From CAYVVD01 sp964454975 (GTDB taxonomy: Bacteria; Bacteroidota; Ignavibacteria; Kapaibacteriales; UBA2268): a DNA stretch of 53,770 nucleotides. The translations under genes and the position numbers were made by a program. The notes below the pieces were generated by a model, which saw only the letters and a list, made by a program, of their open reading frames with translations, was not told the DNA's origin and did not search any database. The stretch lies in assembly GCA_964454975.1 (NCBI GenBank), contig CAYVVD010000021.1, forward strand, positions 1 through 53,770. The letters are read 5' to 3'. Below, piece by piece: positions 42,066-51,299 of the stretch. The stretch's first letter is position 1. Each line of letters opens with the position of its first letter.

Positions 42066-43401
42066 ATTTCCCGATACAGAATCCTTTGAATATGGTATTC
42101 AATATCTCCTCATTCCAGTTCACACCTGTCAAGTCGCCGAATAAGTGTATAGCATTCCTGATATCAATTGCAATCAGTTCGTTCTCCATTCCTGCATGGA
42201 TTGAATCAAGCGCAGCTACCAACGATTTCTCGGCTTCCCTGAGAAGATTATAATGTCTTTGGTTTACCAGGATGTCGTTAATCCGTGAAGAGTTCTTTTG
42301 GGCGTCATCTGTAATCAAAGTTTTTATTTTATCTATACCATATCCTGTTTTTGCTGATATAAACAAATCTTCCCCGGAAAAATCGATTAAATCGCATTTG
42401 TTATGAACTAAGTGAATCTGTGTTTCAGAGAAGTTCCCGGATAGTTCTTCATATAGATGATCTGAATAATCTAATGAAATGCTGGCATCATTTAGTACTA
42501 AAATCATATTTGATTGATTAAGGACGGATTCTACCATCTTAATGCCTTCAACCTCGATAACATCTTCTGCTTCGCGTAATCCTGCAGTATCTGTCAGGTG
42601 AACAGTAATTCCATCGAGGAGAATTCGCTCTTCCAGGTAATCGCGTGTAGTGCCGGGAATTTCACTTACTATAGCCCTGTTGCGTCTAAGGAGAGTATTA
42701 AACAGGGTGGATTTTCCGGAGTTTGGGTAACCTGCAATCGCAATGAAATATCCTGAACGAAGTATTTCCGCTGATTTATAGGATGAATATAGCTCCCTGC
42801 AGTAATTAATTACTTCTATGATTTTTGAAACGAGCGTTTCTTTTTTTATCAGTTCAATGTCCTCCTGGGAGAAATCAAGTTCGAGTTCAAGTAAACCTGC
42901 TGTTTCTTTAAGGCTTTCGTTAAAATTATTAAGCCTCCATGTGAATCCACCCTCCAACTGCCGGGCAGATGTTAGGGCGCCTGCATAGGATGATGAGTGA
43001 ATCAAATCAGCAACGGCCTCAGCTTGAGCCAGGTCTAATTTGCCATTTATAAAAGCACGTTTTGAAAACTCTCCCGGTTCTGCATTACGGGCACCATTAC
43101 TTGCAATTAATTCTATTATCTTTTCATACACGAAAGGGCCGCCATGGCATGATATTTCCGCTACATCTTCTCCGGTATAAGAATTTGGAGCATTAAATAA
43201 TGATACTACAACCGTGTCAATTATTCTATCACTATCCCTGATTGTACCATAATGAAGCGTATGGGATTTTTGCTTTTCCAGGTTCTTGCCATCAAAAACA
43301 TGGTTTACAATTCCGATGGATTTTTCACCACTGACACGAATTACTGCAATTCCGGAAACTCCTGGTGGAGTTGATAGAGCTACTATAGGTTCTTCCTGCA
43401 T
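42064..43401 (-). CDS. mnmE: tRNA uridine 5-carboxymethylaminomethyl modification GTPase MnmE
   Basis: GTPase partner of MnmG. 445 residues from the ATG at 43401; the frame extends to a TTG two codons earlier. N-terminal formyl-THF domain (MQEEPIVALSTPPGVSGIAVIRVSG). G domain with GYPNSGKSTLFN (G1), DTAGLREAEDVIEVEG (G3) and HNKCDLI (G4). The protein ends CIGK, the conserved C-x-G-K tail that carries the catalytic Cys. It precedes mnmG in the same direction, with a parS in between. Confidence 0.96.
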   Translation of the reverse strand: MQEEPIVALSTPPGVSGIAVIRVSGEKSIGIVNHVFDGKNLEKQKSHTLHYGTIRDSDRIIDTVVVSLFNAPNSYTGEDVAEISCHGGPFVYEKIIELIASNGARNAEPGEFSKRAFINGKLDLAQAEAVADLIHSSSYAGALTSARQLEGGFTWRLNNFNESLKETAGLLELELDFSQEDIELIKKETLVSKIIEVINYCRELYSSYKSAEILRSGYFIAIAGYPNSGKSTLFNTLLRRNRAIVSEIPGTTRDYLEERILLDGITVHLTDTAGLREAEDVIEVEGIKMVESVLNQSNMILVLNDASISLDYSDHLYEELSGNFSETQIHLVHNKCDLIDFSGEDLFISAKTGYGIDKIKTLITDDAQKNSSRINDILVNQRHYNLLREAEKSLVAALDSIHAGMENELIAIDIRNAIHLFGDLTGVNWNEEILNTIFKGFCIGK

Positions 43402-43605
43402 ACACAAACCAAATTTTCTACAAATCTATTAATTCTTATTCATTATGCACGAATGAAAAGACAAATGCTTAAATTTCACATAAGAACGGCCCGTATTTGA
43501 GCGCTGCAAAGGGCATACATAAATCTATTGGAAGCCCAGGAAACGCGCCTGTAGCGGCTCTATTGCGTCCGGTATATTTTGGAATTATATATATTTATTT
43601 TGACT

Positions 43606-44724
43606 ATGGACTATGAATTTGTGATAGTGGGAGCAGGAGTTGTAGGTCTTGCCTGTGCCATGAATTTGTCTGAAAACAGCAATTCTGTATTAATTTTGGA
43701 ACGGCATGAATCGTTTGGTAATGAAACAAGCTCCAGGAACTCCGAGGTAATTCATGCAGGGATTTATTACCCAAACGGCTCATTAAAAGCAAAACTCTGT
43801 GTTGAAGGAAATCGGATGCTCTACGACTGGTGTACTAAAAATGCAATACCCCATCGCCGGATCGGTAAATTCATAGTAGCAGTTGATGTTGAAGAATCAG
43901 ACAGGATTGATGAAATCTGCCAAAATGGGAAGGAAAATGGTGTTCAAAACCTGCAGCAGTTCCCGATAGATAAATTTAGAAAAGAAGAACCATACATAAA
44001 AGCCCACTCTGTGCTTTGGTCACCTGACACGGGAATAATTAATTCTCACCTGCTGATGGAAAGTTTTGAGATAGTTGCTAATAATAACGGTTGCGACTTT
44101 GCGTGGCAGCATGAAGTTAAGAGAATTGAGAAAATATACGGTGGTTATAAAATATACATCGATTCGGGAGGAGAGGTATTCGATGTAAGTTGTGAAAAGA
44201 TAATCAATGCAGCCGGGCTTGACAGTGATACGATTGCTGCTATGGGCGGCTTAGATACTGATGTCCTTGGATATAATCTCCACTATTGCCGTGGGCATTA
44301 TTTCAGGATTGCTCCATCTAAGCATTATCTTGCAAAGCATTTAATCTATCCTGTTCCACAGAAGAAAATGCACGGCCTGGGAATACACATCACTTTAGAG
44401 ATGGATGGACAGTTAAAACTCGGCCCTGATACTTACTTCATGAAAGAGCGAAAACAGGAATACATTGTTCCGTCTGAACTTCATGACAAGTTCTTTCAAG
44501 CCGCTTCATCATATATTATTGGCCTCGATTATAACGATATATTCCCCGACCAATCGGGTATTCGCCCTAAGCTACAGGTTGAAGGCGGCCCCTACAGGGA
44601 CTTTATTATAAAGGAAGAAAGCGAAAATGGATTGCCCGGATTTATTAATCTTATTGGTATCGAATCCCCGGGGCTGACATGCTCTTTAAGCATAGCAGAC
44701 TATGTTAGTGGGATAGTCCGATAG
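43606..44724 (+). CDS. lhgO: L-2-hydroxyglutarate oxidase/dehydrogenase LhgO
   Basis: FAD enzyme oxidising L-2-hydroxyglutarate to 2-oxoglutarate. Start ATG 43606, giving 372 residues with FVIVGAGVVGLACAMNL at about 4-20. The distinctive ETSSRNSEVIHAGIYYPNGSLKAKLCVEG segment is typical of L2HGDH. A C-terminal segment QSGIRPKL and GIESPGLTCSLSIADYV complete the FAD fold. The longer frame from 43579 adds nine residues before the FAD motif and is unlikely. It is convergent with moxR 22 bases away. Confidence 0.92.
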   Translation: MDYEFVIVGAGVVGLACAMNLSENSNSVLILERHESFGNETSSRNSEVIHAGIYYPNGSLKAKLCVEGNRMLYDWCTKNAIPHRRIGKFIVAVDVEESDRIDEICQNGKENGVQNLQQFPIDKFRKEEPYIKAHSVLWSPDTGIINSHLLMESFEIVANNNGCDFAWQHEVKRIEKIYGGYKIYIDSGGEVFDVSCEKIINAAGLDSDTIAAMGGLDTDVLGYNLHYCRGHYFRIAPSKHYLAKHLIYPVPQKKMHGLGIHITLEMDGQLKLGPDTYFMKERKQEYIVPSELHDKFFQAASSYIIGLDYNDIFPDQSGIRPKLQVEGGPYRDFIIKEESENGLPGFINLIGIESPGLTCSLSIADYVSGIVR

Positions 44725-44746
44725 ATAGTAATGTTGAAGGTGTCTA

Positions 44747-45748
44747 TTATACACCCTTTAGCTTGTCCTGTGCTTCAAGCAGCTTTTGTATAATGCCAGT
44801 TGCAGAAATATTCTCAGCCTCGGCATTGAAGTTGGTTACAATTCTATGCCTCAGAACAGGCTTTGCCACAGCGCGTATGTCATCAATATCCGGTGTAAAG
44901 CGTCCTGTAAGGGCCGCACGTGCTTTTGCTCCCAGAACAAGGTATTGTGATGCCCTTGGGCCTGCGCCATAGCTCAAAAAATCTTTAATAAAATCGTGTT
45001 TTGTATCTTCAGGCCGGGTTGACCTGACAAGGTTAACAGCGTATTCAATTACATTATCCGCTACAGGGACCTTCCGGATTAACTTCTGAAATTCATTGAT
45101 TTCAATCGCATCGAGTACCTTATCAATAACCACTTCTGAATCTACAGTTGTTGACTTGACAATTTCCAACTCGTCCTTAAGTGAAGGATAATCCAGCCAG
45201 ATATTAAACATAAACCTGTCGAGCTGTGCTTCGGGCAAGGGATATGTGCCTTCCTGTTCGATAGGGTTCTGAGTGGCAAGTACGTAAAAAGGTTCATCGA
45301 GGCGGTAGGTTGTACCGGCAGCGGTTACTGCGTGTTCCTGCATTGCTTCCAGTAGCGCTGCCTGGGTCTTTGGCGGAGTCCTGTTGATTTCATCAGCAAG
45401 AACTATATTTGCAAATACCGGGCCTTTTACAAAGCGAAAATGCTTTTGTCCTGTAGTGATATTGTCTTCAATAATTTCGGTACCCGTTATATCTCCCGGC
45501 ATTAAATCCGGTGTAAACTGGATACGGCTGAAGCTAAGGTGCAACGCCTCGGACAGGGTTTTAATGAGCAGGGTCTTGGCAAGACCGGGAACACCAATTA
45601 GAAGGCAGTGCCCGCGCGCAAACATCGTGATAAGCAATTCATCTATAATCTTTTCCTGGCCTATGATAATCTTGTGGATTTCACCCTTTACTTTGCCAAT
45701 TGATTCAGATAATAATTGTACTTTTTCTTTATCACTTAGGTTTTGCAT
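44747..45748 (-). CDS. MoxR-family AAA+ ATPase
   Basis: A 333-residue AAA+ chaperone-like ATPase. Walker A GVPGLAKTLLIKTLSEAL near residue 57, Walker B VLADEINRTPPKTQAALLEAMQEHAVT near 120, and ATQNPIEQEGTYPLPEAQLDRFMF (sensor/arginine finger region). MoxR proteins usually sit next to DUF58/VWA genes; none is adjacent here, so the client is unknown. The lhgO and moxR ends face each other. A 260-base gap with an orphan terminator lies upstream of moxR. Confidence 0.93.
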   Translation of the reverse strand: MQNLSDKEKVQLLSESIGKVKGEIHKIIIGQEKIIDELLITMFARGHCLLIGVPGLAKTLLIKTLSEALHLSFSRIQFTPDLMPGDITGTEIIEDNITTGQKHFRFVKGPVFANIVLADEINRTPPKTQAALLEAMQEHAVTAAGTTYRLDEPFYVLATQNPIEQEGTYPLPEAQLDRFMFNIWLDYPSLKDELEIVKSTTVDSEVVIDKVLDAIEINEFQKLIRKVPVADNVIEYAVNLVRSTRPEDTKHDFIKDFLSYGAGPRASQYLVLGAKARAALTGRFTPDIDDIRAVAKPVLRHRIVTNFNAEAENISATGIIQKLLEAQDKLKGV

Positions 45749-46008
45749 AAACTGCCGATTTTTCGTTAAATAAAAGCTTTGAGACGCAGAAACTATATTA
45801 TAATTGATTATTTACGTAAAGCATGGGGAATTGTTCATATAAAATGTGTGAAAGTATGCAAGTGTGTATGCAGGTGCGGCTACGCAATCCGAATTAATTT
45901 GTGATAGTCAGGTAGTAGGTTAGTCAGACAGATGTTCCGGTAAGAAAGAACTACCGGGCACATACATTCGGGAGTATATGCATTTTTTTGATTGTAAGTC
46001 TTTGCTAC
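45749..46008. other. Intergenic region, possible plus-strand small RNA
   Basis: No ORF is seen in these 260 bases. Two hairpins stand side by side: CCGGTA/TACCGG (45937-45957) and an eight-pair stem with one mismatch, 45958-45981, followed by A and seven Ts (45983-45989). This is a terminator on the plus strand. There is no plus-strand gene for it to serve nearer than lhgO, 1.2 kb upstream beyond moxR. It might end a short transcript starting within the gap or a read-through antisense to moxR. Confidence 0.35.
45958..45990 (+). terminator. Orphan intrinsic terminator-like hairpin
   Basis: The stem pairs 45958-45965 with 45974-45981 (one C/A mismatch) across an eight-base loop, and a T7 run follows at 45983-45989. 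It is oriented so that only plus-strand transcripts would use it, whereas both flanking genes are on the minus strand. Confidence 0.55.
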
Positions 46009-47205
46009 TCACTTTCTATATTCTTCGTAAAAGTCCTTTATCAGTACGAATGCTTCTTCCAGTATTTCCTCAGGTGGCAATGTTACTATTCTAAAATGAC
46101 TTGTGCCGGGGCGTTGGCCGAAACCTGTTCCTGGCACTACAATAACGCCTGTGCTTTTTATTAATTCACTTACGAAATGGTTGTCATCTTCTACTTCTAT
46201 AGATGGGAATGCATAAAATGCGCCTTCAGGCCTTACGAGACTGATGCCGTCAATCCCGGCTAAAATGTTCATCATAATGTCGGTTCGGCGGGTAAGCTTT
46301 TCTATTGCAGTTTGTATATGTTTTTGGTCTCCTCTTAGTGAAGGAGCTATTGCATATTGTTCAGGATGGTTCGCCGAAACACGTGCCCGGAGCATCTTAT
46401 TTATTGCATCTATCAAATCGCCCATTATTTCCTGTCTGCCGGATACAACACCCCAGCCTATGCGGAAACCCGGGGCCATGTAGTTTTTTGAAAGGCCGGA
46501 GAATGTAATGCAGGAGAAGTCTTCGCTAAGCGATGCAATTGAAGTAAGTTTTTTTTCTTCGAAAACCAACTTGTCATAAATCTCATCAGCAATTACAACA
46601 AGGTTATGCTCGATTGCCAGGTCAACTAGTTTTAGAAGAATTTCTTTTTCGCAGATTGATCCGGTAGGGTTGTTTGGGTTAATTAATACAATTGCTTTTG
46701 TTTTATTATTAATTTTTGAACGGATGTCATCCGGATCCGGTTGCCAGCTGTTGCTTTCATCGAGGTAATATGGATTTGGTTCAAGCTCAAGTTTGCTTTG
46801 CACTGCTGTATAAAGCGGATATCCGGGTGTGGGCATCAGGAAATTTTCACCGGCATTTAAAATAGATGAAAGGCATATCTCAATTGCTTCGCTTGCACCA
46901 GATGTTACAAATACATCCAATACATTGTGAATACCTTTTTTATTGGCATCCTCTTCAATTGCTTCGAGAGCTTCATTTATTCCATCAGACGGAGCGTAGC
47001 CATTCAGGTTTTTATTCATTGCTTCGCTGACGGAATCAATTATTACCTGCGGGGTCCTGAAATCGAAAATATTGGGGTCTCCTATATTCAGGTAGAACAT
47101 TTTCCTGCCTGTCGCTGCTACTTCTTGTGCCAATACAATGATATCGCGAATTGCATAAGTTACGTTCTTCGTTTTACGAGCTGGAATAATCTTACTAAGC
47201 GGCAT
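46009..47205 (-). CDS. Aminotransferase class I/II, alanine-type (AlaT-like)
   Basis: A PLP enzyme of about 398 residues from ATG 47205 (a longer frame to 47265 adds 20 residues unlike the family start). Preceded by GGAG. NIGDPNIFDFRTPQ near residue 40, then PTPGYPLYTA, NPNNPTGSICEKE and VVIADEIYDKL. The PLP lysine is in TFSGLSKNYMAPGFRIGW, and the family Arg is in SHFRIVTLPPEE. It resembles AlaT-type pyruvate aminotransferases, but the amino-donor specificity is inferred. It is monocistronic. Confidence 0.88.
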   Translation of the reverse strand: MPLSKIIPARKTKNVTYAIRDIIVLAQEVAATGRKMFYLNIGDPNIFDFRTPQVIIDSVSEAMNKNLNGYAPSDGINEALEAIEEDANKKGIHNVLDVFVTSGASEAIEICLSSILNAGENFLMPTPGYPLYTAVQSKLELEPNPYYLDESNSWQPDPDDIRSKINNKTKAIVLINPNNPTGSICEKEILLKLVDLAIEHNLVVIADEIYDKLVFEEKKLTSIASLSEDFSCITFSGLSKNYMAPGFRIGWGVVSGRQEIMGDLIDAINKMLRARVSANHPEQYAIAPSLRGDQKHIQTAIEKLTRRTDIMMNILAGIDGISLVRPEGAFYAFPSIEVEDDNHFVSELIKSTGVIVVPGTGFGQRPGTSHFRIVTLPPEEILEEAFVLIKDFYEEYRK

Positions 47206-47303
47206 TTTAATTCTCCGGACTTCAATTATCAAATTTAAAGCTGTAATGAAACAGCTAATCTGCAATTTAAGATATTTTGGGAAATGAAGTTAGATGAGAG
47301 TGA

Positions 47304-48518
47304 TTAGTTTTCTCTGTCTTTTTCAATGAATATCTGGCCAAGGATACCGTCTGAGCGGCTTGCTTCCAGGATTTTATCAATCTTTTCTTCGTCTATTCTT
47401 GTACCTTTGGAGAGCAATACCAGCCCTGAATTGGTGAGGATATTTCTTGATAGCTTCAAGCCTGATTCCATCTCAGTCGGGCGAATGGCTTCTTCGGTGC
47501 GCTTGCTGACCGGCAGGTCCACCTGGCTTGCAAAGAACTGGTCCAGGTAGCCTACGATTTTAAATTCGTAGAGCCTGGGCATTCCTGCCTCAAGCAATTC
47601 CATTGCTTTAAACTCGTTCTTATTTGATTGGCGGTAAAATTCCTCGTAATCCAGCATCACACGCAGGATGCGTGAGCCGAACGGGATCTCCCATGATTTT
47701 AACTTGCCGGGGATGCCGGTACCGTCAAAGTTTTCATAAATATGATTCAGAATCTTAGCTACGTTTTCATAAGAGCGTATTTTGGAAACAAGTTCAGAAG
47801 CGTAAGCAGGGACTTTTTCCATCTTTTGGTTTGTTACGTATCCCTTTTTCATAACAGGCGATTCTATCTGCTGCTCAGGCAGGAAGAGCTTGCCGCACCA
47901 GGCGAGCTGAGTAGCGTCAGTCAGGTCTTTGTAAAATTTCGGGTTATCTTCTCCCATTGCTTTTGCAACCCATTTTGCGGCTTTCAGAATGAACTCAACC
48001 TTCTTATCATAATCAGCGAGCTTCGAGCGCATAAACTGGATTATGAGTTCTTTCATTTTCTCAGCATCCTGGAGCAATTCTTTCTGAAGATCGGCGATTT
48101 CGTCACGGTAGTCCTGCATCTTGAACTTCAGGTTTACGTAATTAGTTGCACTCCTAAGTACCCTGACCAGATTTTCAAGGCTAAGTGGTTTGATAATCAA
48201 GTCATCGCAGCCGGACTGCATAGATTTTATTCGTTCTTCTTTGTACTGCTGCTCTGTAATCAGGATATAGTAAATATCGCTGAATTTTTCGTCGGCGCGG
48301 ATGTTTTGCAGGAGCTTTAGCCCACCAAGTTGCTGAAGGTTGAGCGATGCAAAAACAATTGAGTTTGAGGGAAATTTTTTTATCAGGTCAAAACCAAAAA
48401 GCCCATCTTCAGCAATGTCAATTTCTGACAACGGAAATAGCTTCAGTATAAGTTGTTCGAGTGTTTTGACGACTTTTTCGTCGTCCTCGATAATTATGAA
48501 CCTGTATTTTTTCTCCAT
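47304..48518 (-). CDS. Degenerate receiver/HD-GYP-like response regulator
   Basis: A 404-residue two-part protein. The N-terminal receiver keeps the acid pocket (IIEDDEK) and Lys (LIIKPLS), but the position of the phosphoacceptor Asp is Ser58 (VFASLNLQQLGG). The C-terminal half resembles HD-GYP phosphodiesterases: YENFDGTGIPGKLKSWEIPFGSRILRVMLDYEEF matches 'HHENYDGxGYPxGL..EIP..aRIL.v.D'. However the HD dyad region reads LAWCGKLFLP instead of LHDIGK, and HHE reads IYE. It is therefore unlikely to hydrolyse cyclic di-GMP. A role as a scaffold or sensor is inference. It has its own ATG at 48518. Confidence 0.8.
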   Translation of the reverse strand: MEKKYRFIIIEDDEKVVKTLEQLILKLFPLSEIDIAEDGLFGFDLIKKFPSNSIVFASLNLQQLGGLKLLQNIRADEKFSDIYYILITEQQYKEERIKSMQSGCDDLIIKPLSLENLVRVLRSATNYVNLKFKMQDYRDEIADLQKELLQDAEKMKELIIQFMRSKLADYDKKVEFILKAAKWVAKAMGEDNPKFYKDLTDATQLAWCGKLFLPEQQIESPVMKKGYVTNQKMEKVPAYASELVSKIRSYENVAKILNHIYENFDGTGIPGKLKSWEIPFGSRILRVMLDYEEFYRQSNKNEFKAMELLEAGMPRLYEFKIVGYLDQFFASQVDLPVSKRTEEAIRPTEMESGLKLSRNILTNSGLVLLSKGTRIDEEKIDKILEASRSDGILGQIFIEKDREN

Positions 48519-48718
48519 TTATCCATTTGCTTTAGAACATTCTGTAAATAAACCTATAATTTTCTTAACTAACAAATACTAATTGTTAAGAATTGGATTA
48601 ATTACAGCAAATAACATACCTAAATCAATTTCAAATTATTCCGTGAGGATGCTTGTGGCACTAATTGTCCTGAACCTTGTACTAAAACAGGCAGACTTTT
48701 TTTCATTGCTCACTAGTT
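48519..48718. other. Intergenic gap with inverted repeat
   Basis: In this 200-base gap, TTCTTAAC (48562-48569) and GTTAAGAA (48585-48592) form an inverted repeat with a 15-base spacer. It lies 44-74 bases upstream of the response-regulator ATG, so it could be an operator. No ORF is visible. Confidence 0.3.
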
Positions 48719-50575
48719 TCAGCTGCCTATCATATTCTCCGGCCTTAGTAATTCGTCTAACTGCTCTTTAGTCAGAAGCTCTTTCTTGAGTACAAGGTCG
48801 TAAACACTGGCATTTGTTTCCAGCGCTTCCTTGGCGAGGTTAGAGCATTGCTCATAACCGAGAACGGGGCTGAGCGCAGTAACAAGACCGATACTACGCT
48901 CCACCATGTTCCTGCAGATTTCTTCATTTGCTGTAATTCCGTCTATGCAGCGGTATTTGAGCGTAAGCATTCCATTTTTGAGTATTTCCATTGACTCAAA
49001 AATGCTCTGTGCAATAACAGGTTCCATCACGTTGAGCTGTAACTGGCCGGCTTCTGCTGCAAGTGTTACTGTCATGTCGTTACCGATTACCTTGAATGCA
49101 ATTTGGTTAACTACCTCGGGTATAACCGGATTTACTTTTCCGGGCATTATAGATGAGCCGGGCTGCATTTTCGGCAGATTAATTTCGTTGAAGCCTGCGC
49201 GTGGGCCGGAACTTAGCAGGCGCAGGTCATTGCATATCTTGGATAGCTTTACTGCAAGGCGCTTTACAGCGGATGAGAACATCACGAATGAACCGGTGTC
49301 CTGTGTAGCTTCCACAAGGTTTGGCGCAAGCTTAACTGGGAGGCCGGTTATCTCCCAGAGATAGTCTATCACTTTTTCGCGGTAGCCTTTGTTCGCATTA
49401 ATTCCTGTTCCGATTGCCGTCCCACCCATATTCAGCTCAAGGAAGAGGCGTGCATTTTGCTCCAGCCTCGAAATTTCCTCTTCAAGAGTGGCTGCGTATG
49501 CTTCAAACTCCTGGCCAAGAGTCATTGGGACTGCATCCTGGAGCTGTGTGCGCCCCATTTTTATAACCTGAGAAAATTCTTCAGCTTTTTTCCTGAATGA
49601 TACAATAAGTGAGCGAAGAACAGAAACAAGTTCATGGCTGCTGTAAATAAAGGCAATCTTTAACGCTGATGGGTAAACATCATTAGTGGATTGTGATAGG
49701 TTCACATGATTATTTGGGTGGCAGTAGTCATATTCGCCCTTTTCGTGGCCAAGTAATTCAAGTGCTTTATTTGCAATTACCTCATTCGCATTCATGTTAG
49801 TGGACGTTCCCGCACCACCCTGAAGCATATCAACAACAAAATGTGTATGCAGCTTTCCATTGATTATTGCTTCGCATGCCTGTATAATAGCATTAGCAAT
49901 TTGAGGTTTTAGGAGTCCGATATCATAATTTGCCTTTGCAGCAGCCATTTTTACCTGTGCAAGAGCAATTATCAGGTTCGGGAAGTGGTTTATTGCAACG
50001 TGTGAAATATTGAAATTCTCAAGCGCACGGAGTGTTTGAATCCCATAATAATACTCAAATGGAACTTCCCTTTCGCCGAGCAGGTCATGCTCGCGGCGTG
50101 TCTGCCCGGAAATATACTGCGCAGCTGCATCAACAACCTGGTTAGTGGTTTGTCTCATCCTGCGGGAGATCACTTTCGACACCTGCGAAAGGATTTTTAC
50201 CACCATCTGCGAGTTTTCTTTCATCAGATCCTGGAAGCGCTCACGCTGAATAATCAATACAACGGAATTCTCTGTTGCACGGGCAGAAGTTGAGTGAGGG
50301 TAATCGTCCATCAGGGCGCCCTCGCTGAGGAAATCCTTTTTGGCAAAGAATGCCAGTTTTTGTTCTGAGCCAAGGCTGGACTTCTTGATTAATTCAACAC
50401 CGCCTCTGTAAATAATAAATACATATTTCCGTGGGGCATTTTCTTCGAACAGAAGCTCGTCCGGAGCATAAGCCTTCTCTTCAACGTAGTCCATAAGCAT
50501 ATTAATTTCATCGTCGTTCAATTGCGAGAACAGCTTTACTTCTTTCAGGAAAGAAAACAGGTCATTCTTTTGCAT
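48719..50575 (-). CDS. aspA: Aspartate ammonia-lyase fused to a cyclic-nucleotide-binding-like domain
   Basis: A 618-residue fusion. Residues ~10-140 form a CRP/cNMP-binding beta-roll (FEENAPRKYVFIIYRGGVEL, then FLSEGALMDDYPHSTSARATENS); ~160-618 is a full-length aspartase. The lyase has YYGIQTLRALENFN, GGAGTSTNMNANEVIANKALELLGHEKGEY and the superfamily signature GSSIMPGKVNPVIPE, with Asp-lyase rather than fumarase wording. The phosphate-binding Arg of cAMP pockets (in the 'RSA/RTA' motif) is His94, so the domain may bind another ligand or none. The lyase makes fumarate and ammonia from aspartate. Its ATG lies directly after the ABC ATPase stop. Confidence 0.88.
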   Translation of the reverse strand: MQKNDLFSFLKEVKLFSQLNDDEINMLMDYVEEKAYAPDELLFEENAPRKYVFIIYRGGVELIKKSSLGSEQKLAFFAKKDFLSEGALMDDYPHSTSARATENSVVLIIQRERFQDLMKENSQMVVKILSQVSKVISRRMRQTTNQVVDAAAQYISGQTRREHDLLGEREVPFEYYYGIQTLRALENFNISHVAINHFPNLIIALAQVKMAAAKANYDIGLLKPQIANAIIQACEAIINGKLHTHFVVDMLQGGAGTSTNMNANEVIANKALELLGHEKGEYDYCHPNNHVNLSQSTNDVYPSALKIAFIYSSHELVSVLRSLIVSFRKKAEEFSQVIKMGRTQLQDAVPMTLGQEFEAYAATLEEEISRLEQNARLFLELNMGGTAIGTGINANKGYREKVIDYLWEITGLPVKLAPNLVEATQDTGSFVMFSSAVKRLAVKLSKICNDLRLLSSGPRAGFNEINLPKMQPGSSIMPGKVNPVIPEVVNQIAFKVIGNDMTVTLAAEAGQLQLNVMEPVIAQSIFESMEILKNGMLTLKYRCIDGITANEEICRNMVERSIGLVTALSPVLGYEQCSNLAKEALETNASVYDLVLKKELLTKEQLDELLRPENMIGS

Positions 50576-50576
50576 T

Positions 50577-51206
50577 TTATACCTTAGGATTATTGATTTC
50601 TATTTTTCTGTCGCAATGCTTTATCCATTTTTCATCATGCGAAACGGACAATACCGTAAAATCGGGATTATTTAGGAATTTTTCTGCCGCTTTTATTGTA
50701 GAATCTGCGTCGAGTGCGCTGGTGGGCTCGTCCAGAAGGTGAATATTATTTTCCAGCAGCAGGCAGATCATCATACCTGTCCGCTGTTTTTCACCGCCTG
50801 ATAACTCGCGGAAGTCTTTTTCAGCATAATCATCACCCAAATTGAAATAATTAATTAGTGCATTTATTTTCTCTTCTGAAGGAGTTTTCTTTTTGTTTGT
50901 AGAAAACTCAAAAGGCCGCATTATTACATCTAATGATTTGCCACTGCCGATAATGTTAAAATTCTGGGGAAGGTATGAAACCATGCTTCTTACTTTGTGT
51001 ACATTGATTTTAATATGATAATTATCGAGATAAACTCCCCCGGAATCGGGAATTGTAAAGCCGAGAAACATGTTAAGAAGTGAAGTTTTGCCAGAGCCGG
51101 AAGGCCCTGTCAGCGCTACTTTCTCGCCTTTTCTGATGCTAAGGTTGAACGAATCGAATAGCTGCCTGCCTTCATAAACGAGACTTATATTTTTTAGCTC
51201 AAGCAT
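50577..51206 (-). CDS. ABC transporter ATP-binding protein
   Basis: A 209-residue single nucleotide-binding domain. Walker A GPSGSGKTS at about 34-42, Q loop in YLPQNF, signature LSGGEKQR (~140), Walker B IHLLDEPTSALD, and the switch His in SVSHD. It begins at ATG 51206. No permease gene lies beside it: the neighbours are aspartase (downstream) and a UmuD homologue (upstream). The substrate therefore cannot be named. It resembles FetA/YbbL-size proteins. Confidence 0.9.
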   Translation of the reverse strand: MLELKNISLVYEGRQLFDSFNLSIRKGEKVALTGPSGSGKTSLLNMFLGFTIPDSGGVYLDNYHIKINVHKVRSMVSYLPQNFNIIGSGKSLDVIMRPFEFSTNKKKTPSEEKINALINYFNLGDDYAEKDFRELSGGEKQRTGMMICLLLENNIHLLDEPTSALDADSTIKAAEKFLNNPDFTVLSVSHDEKWIKHCDRKIEINNPKV

Positions 51207-51299
51207 TTGCTAACTTAGCAAAGCCCGGTTAATATATTGTAGATTTTTTTATCTGGTATCTGCCAATAAATATTAAGCTCTGTCAATGACAGCGTCTAT

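Noticed and set aside
43490..43605. GC-richer stretch before lhgO that reads as a short peptide in one frame
   Set aside because: There is no start codon with a ribosome site, no family resemblance, and the frame ends at once; it looks like a decayed repeat or chance.
45384..45773. 129-codon plus-strand frame over the start of moxR
   Set aside because: It lies fully antisense to the conserved MoxR Walker region, with no start signals or family motif.
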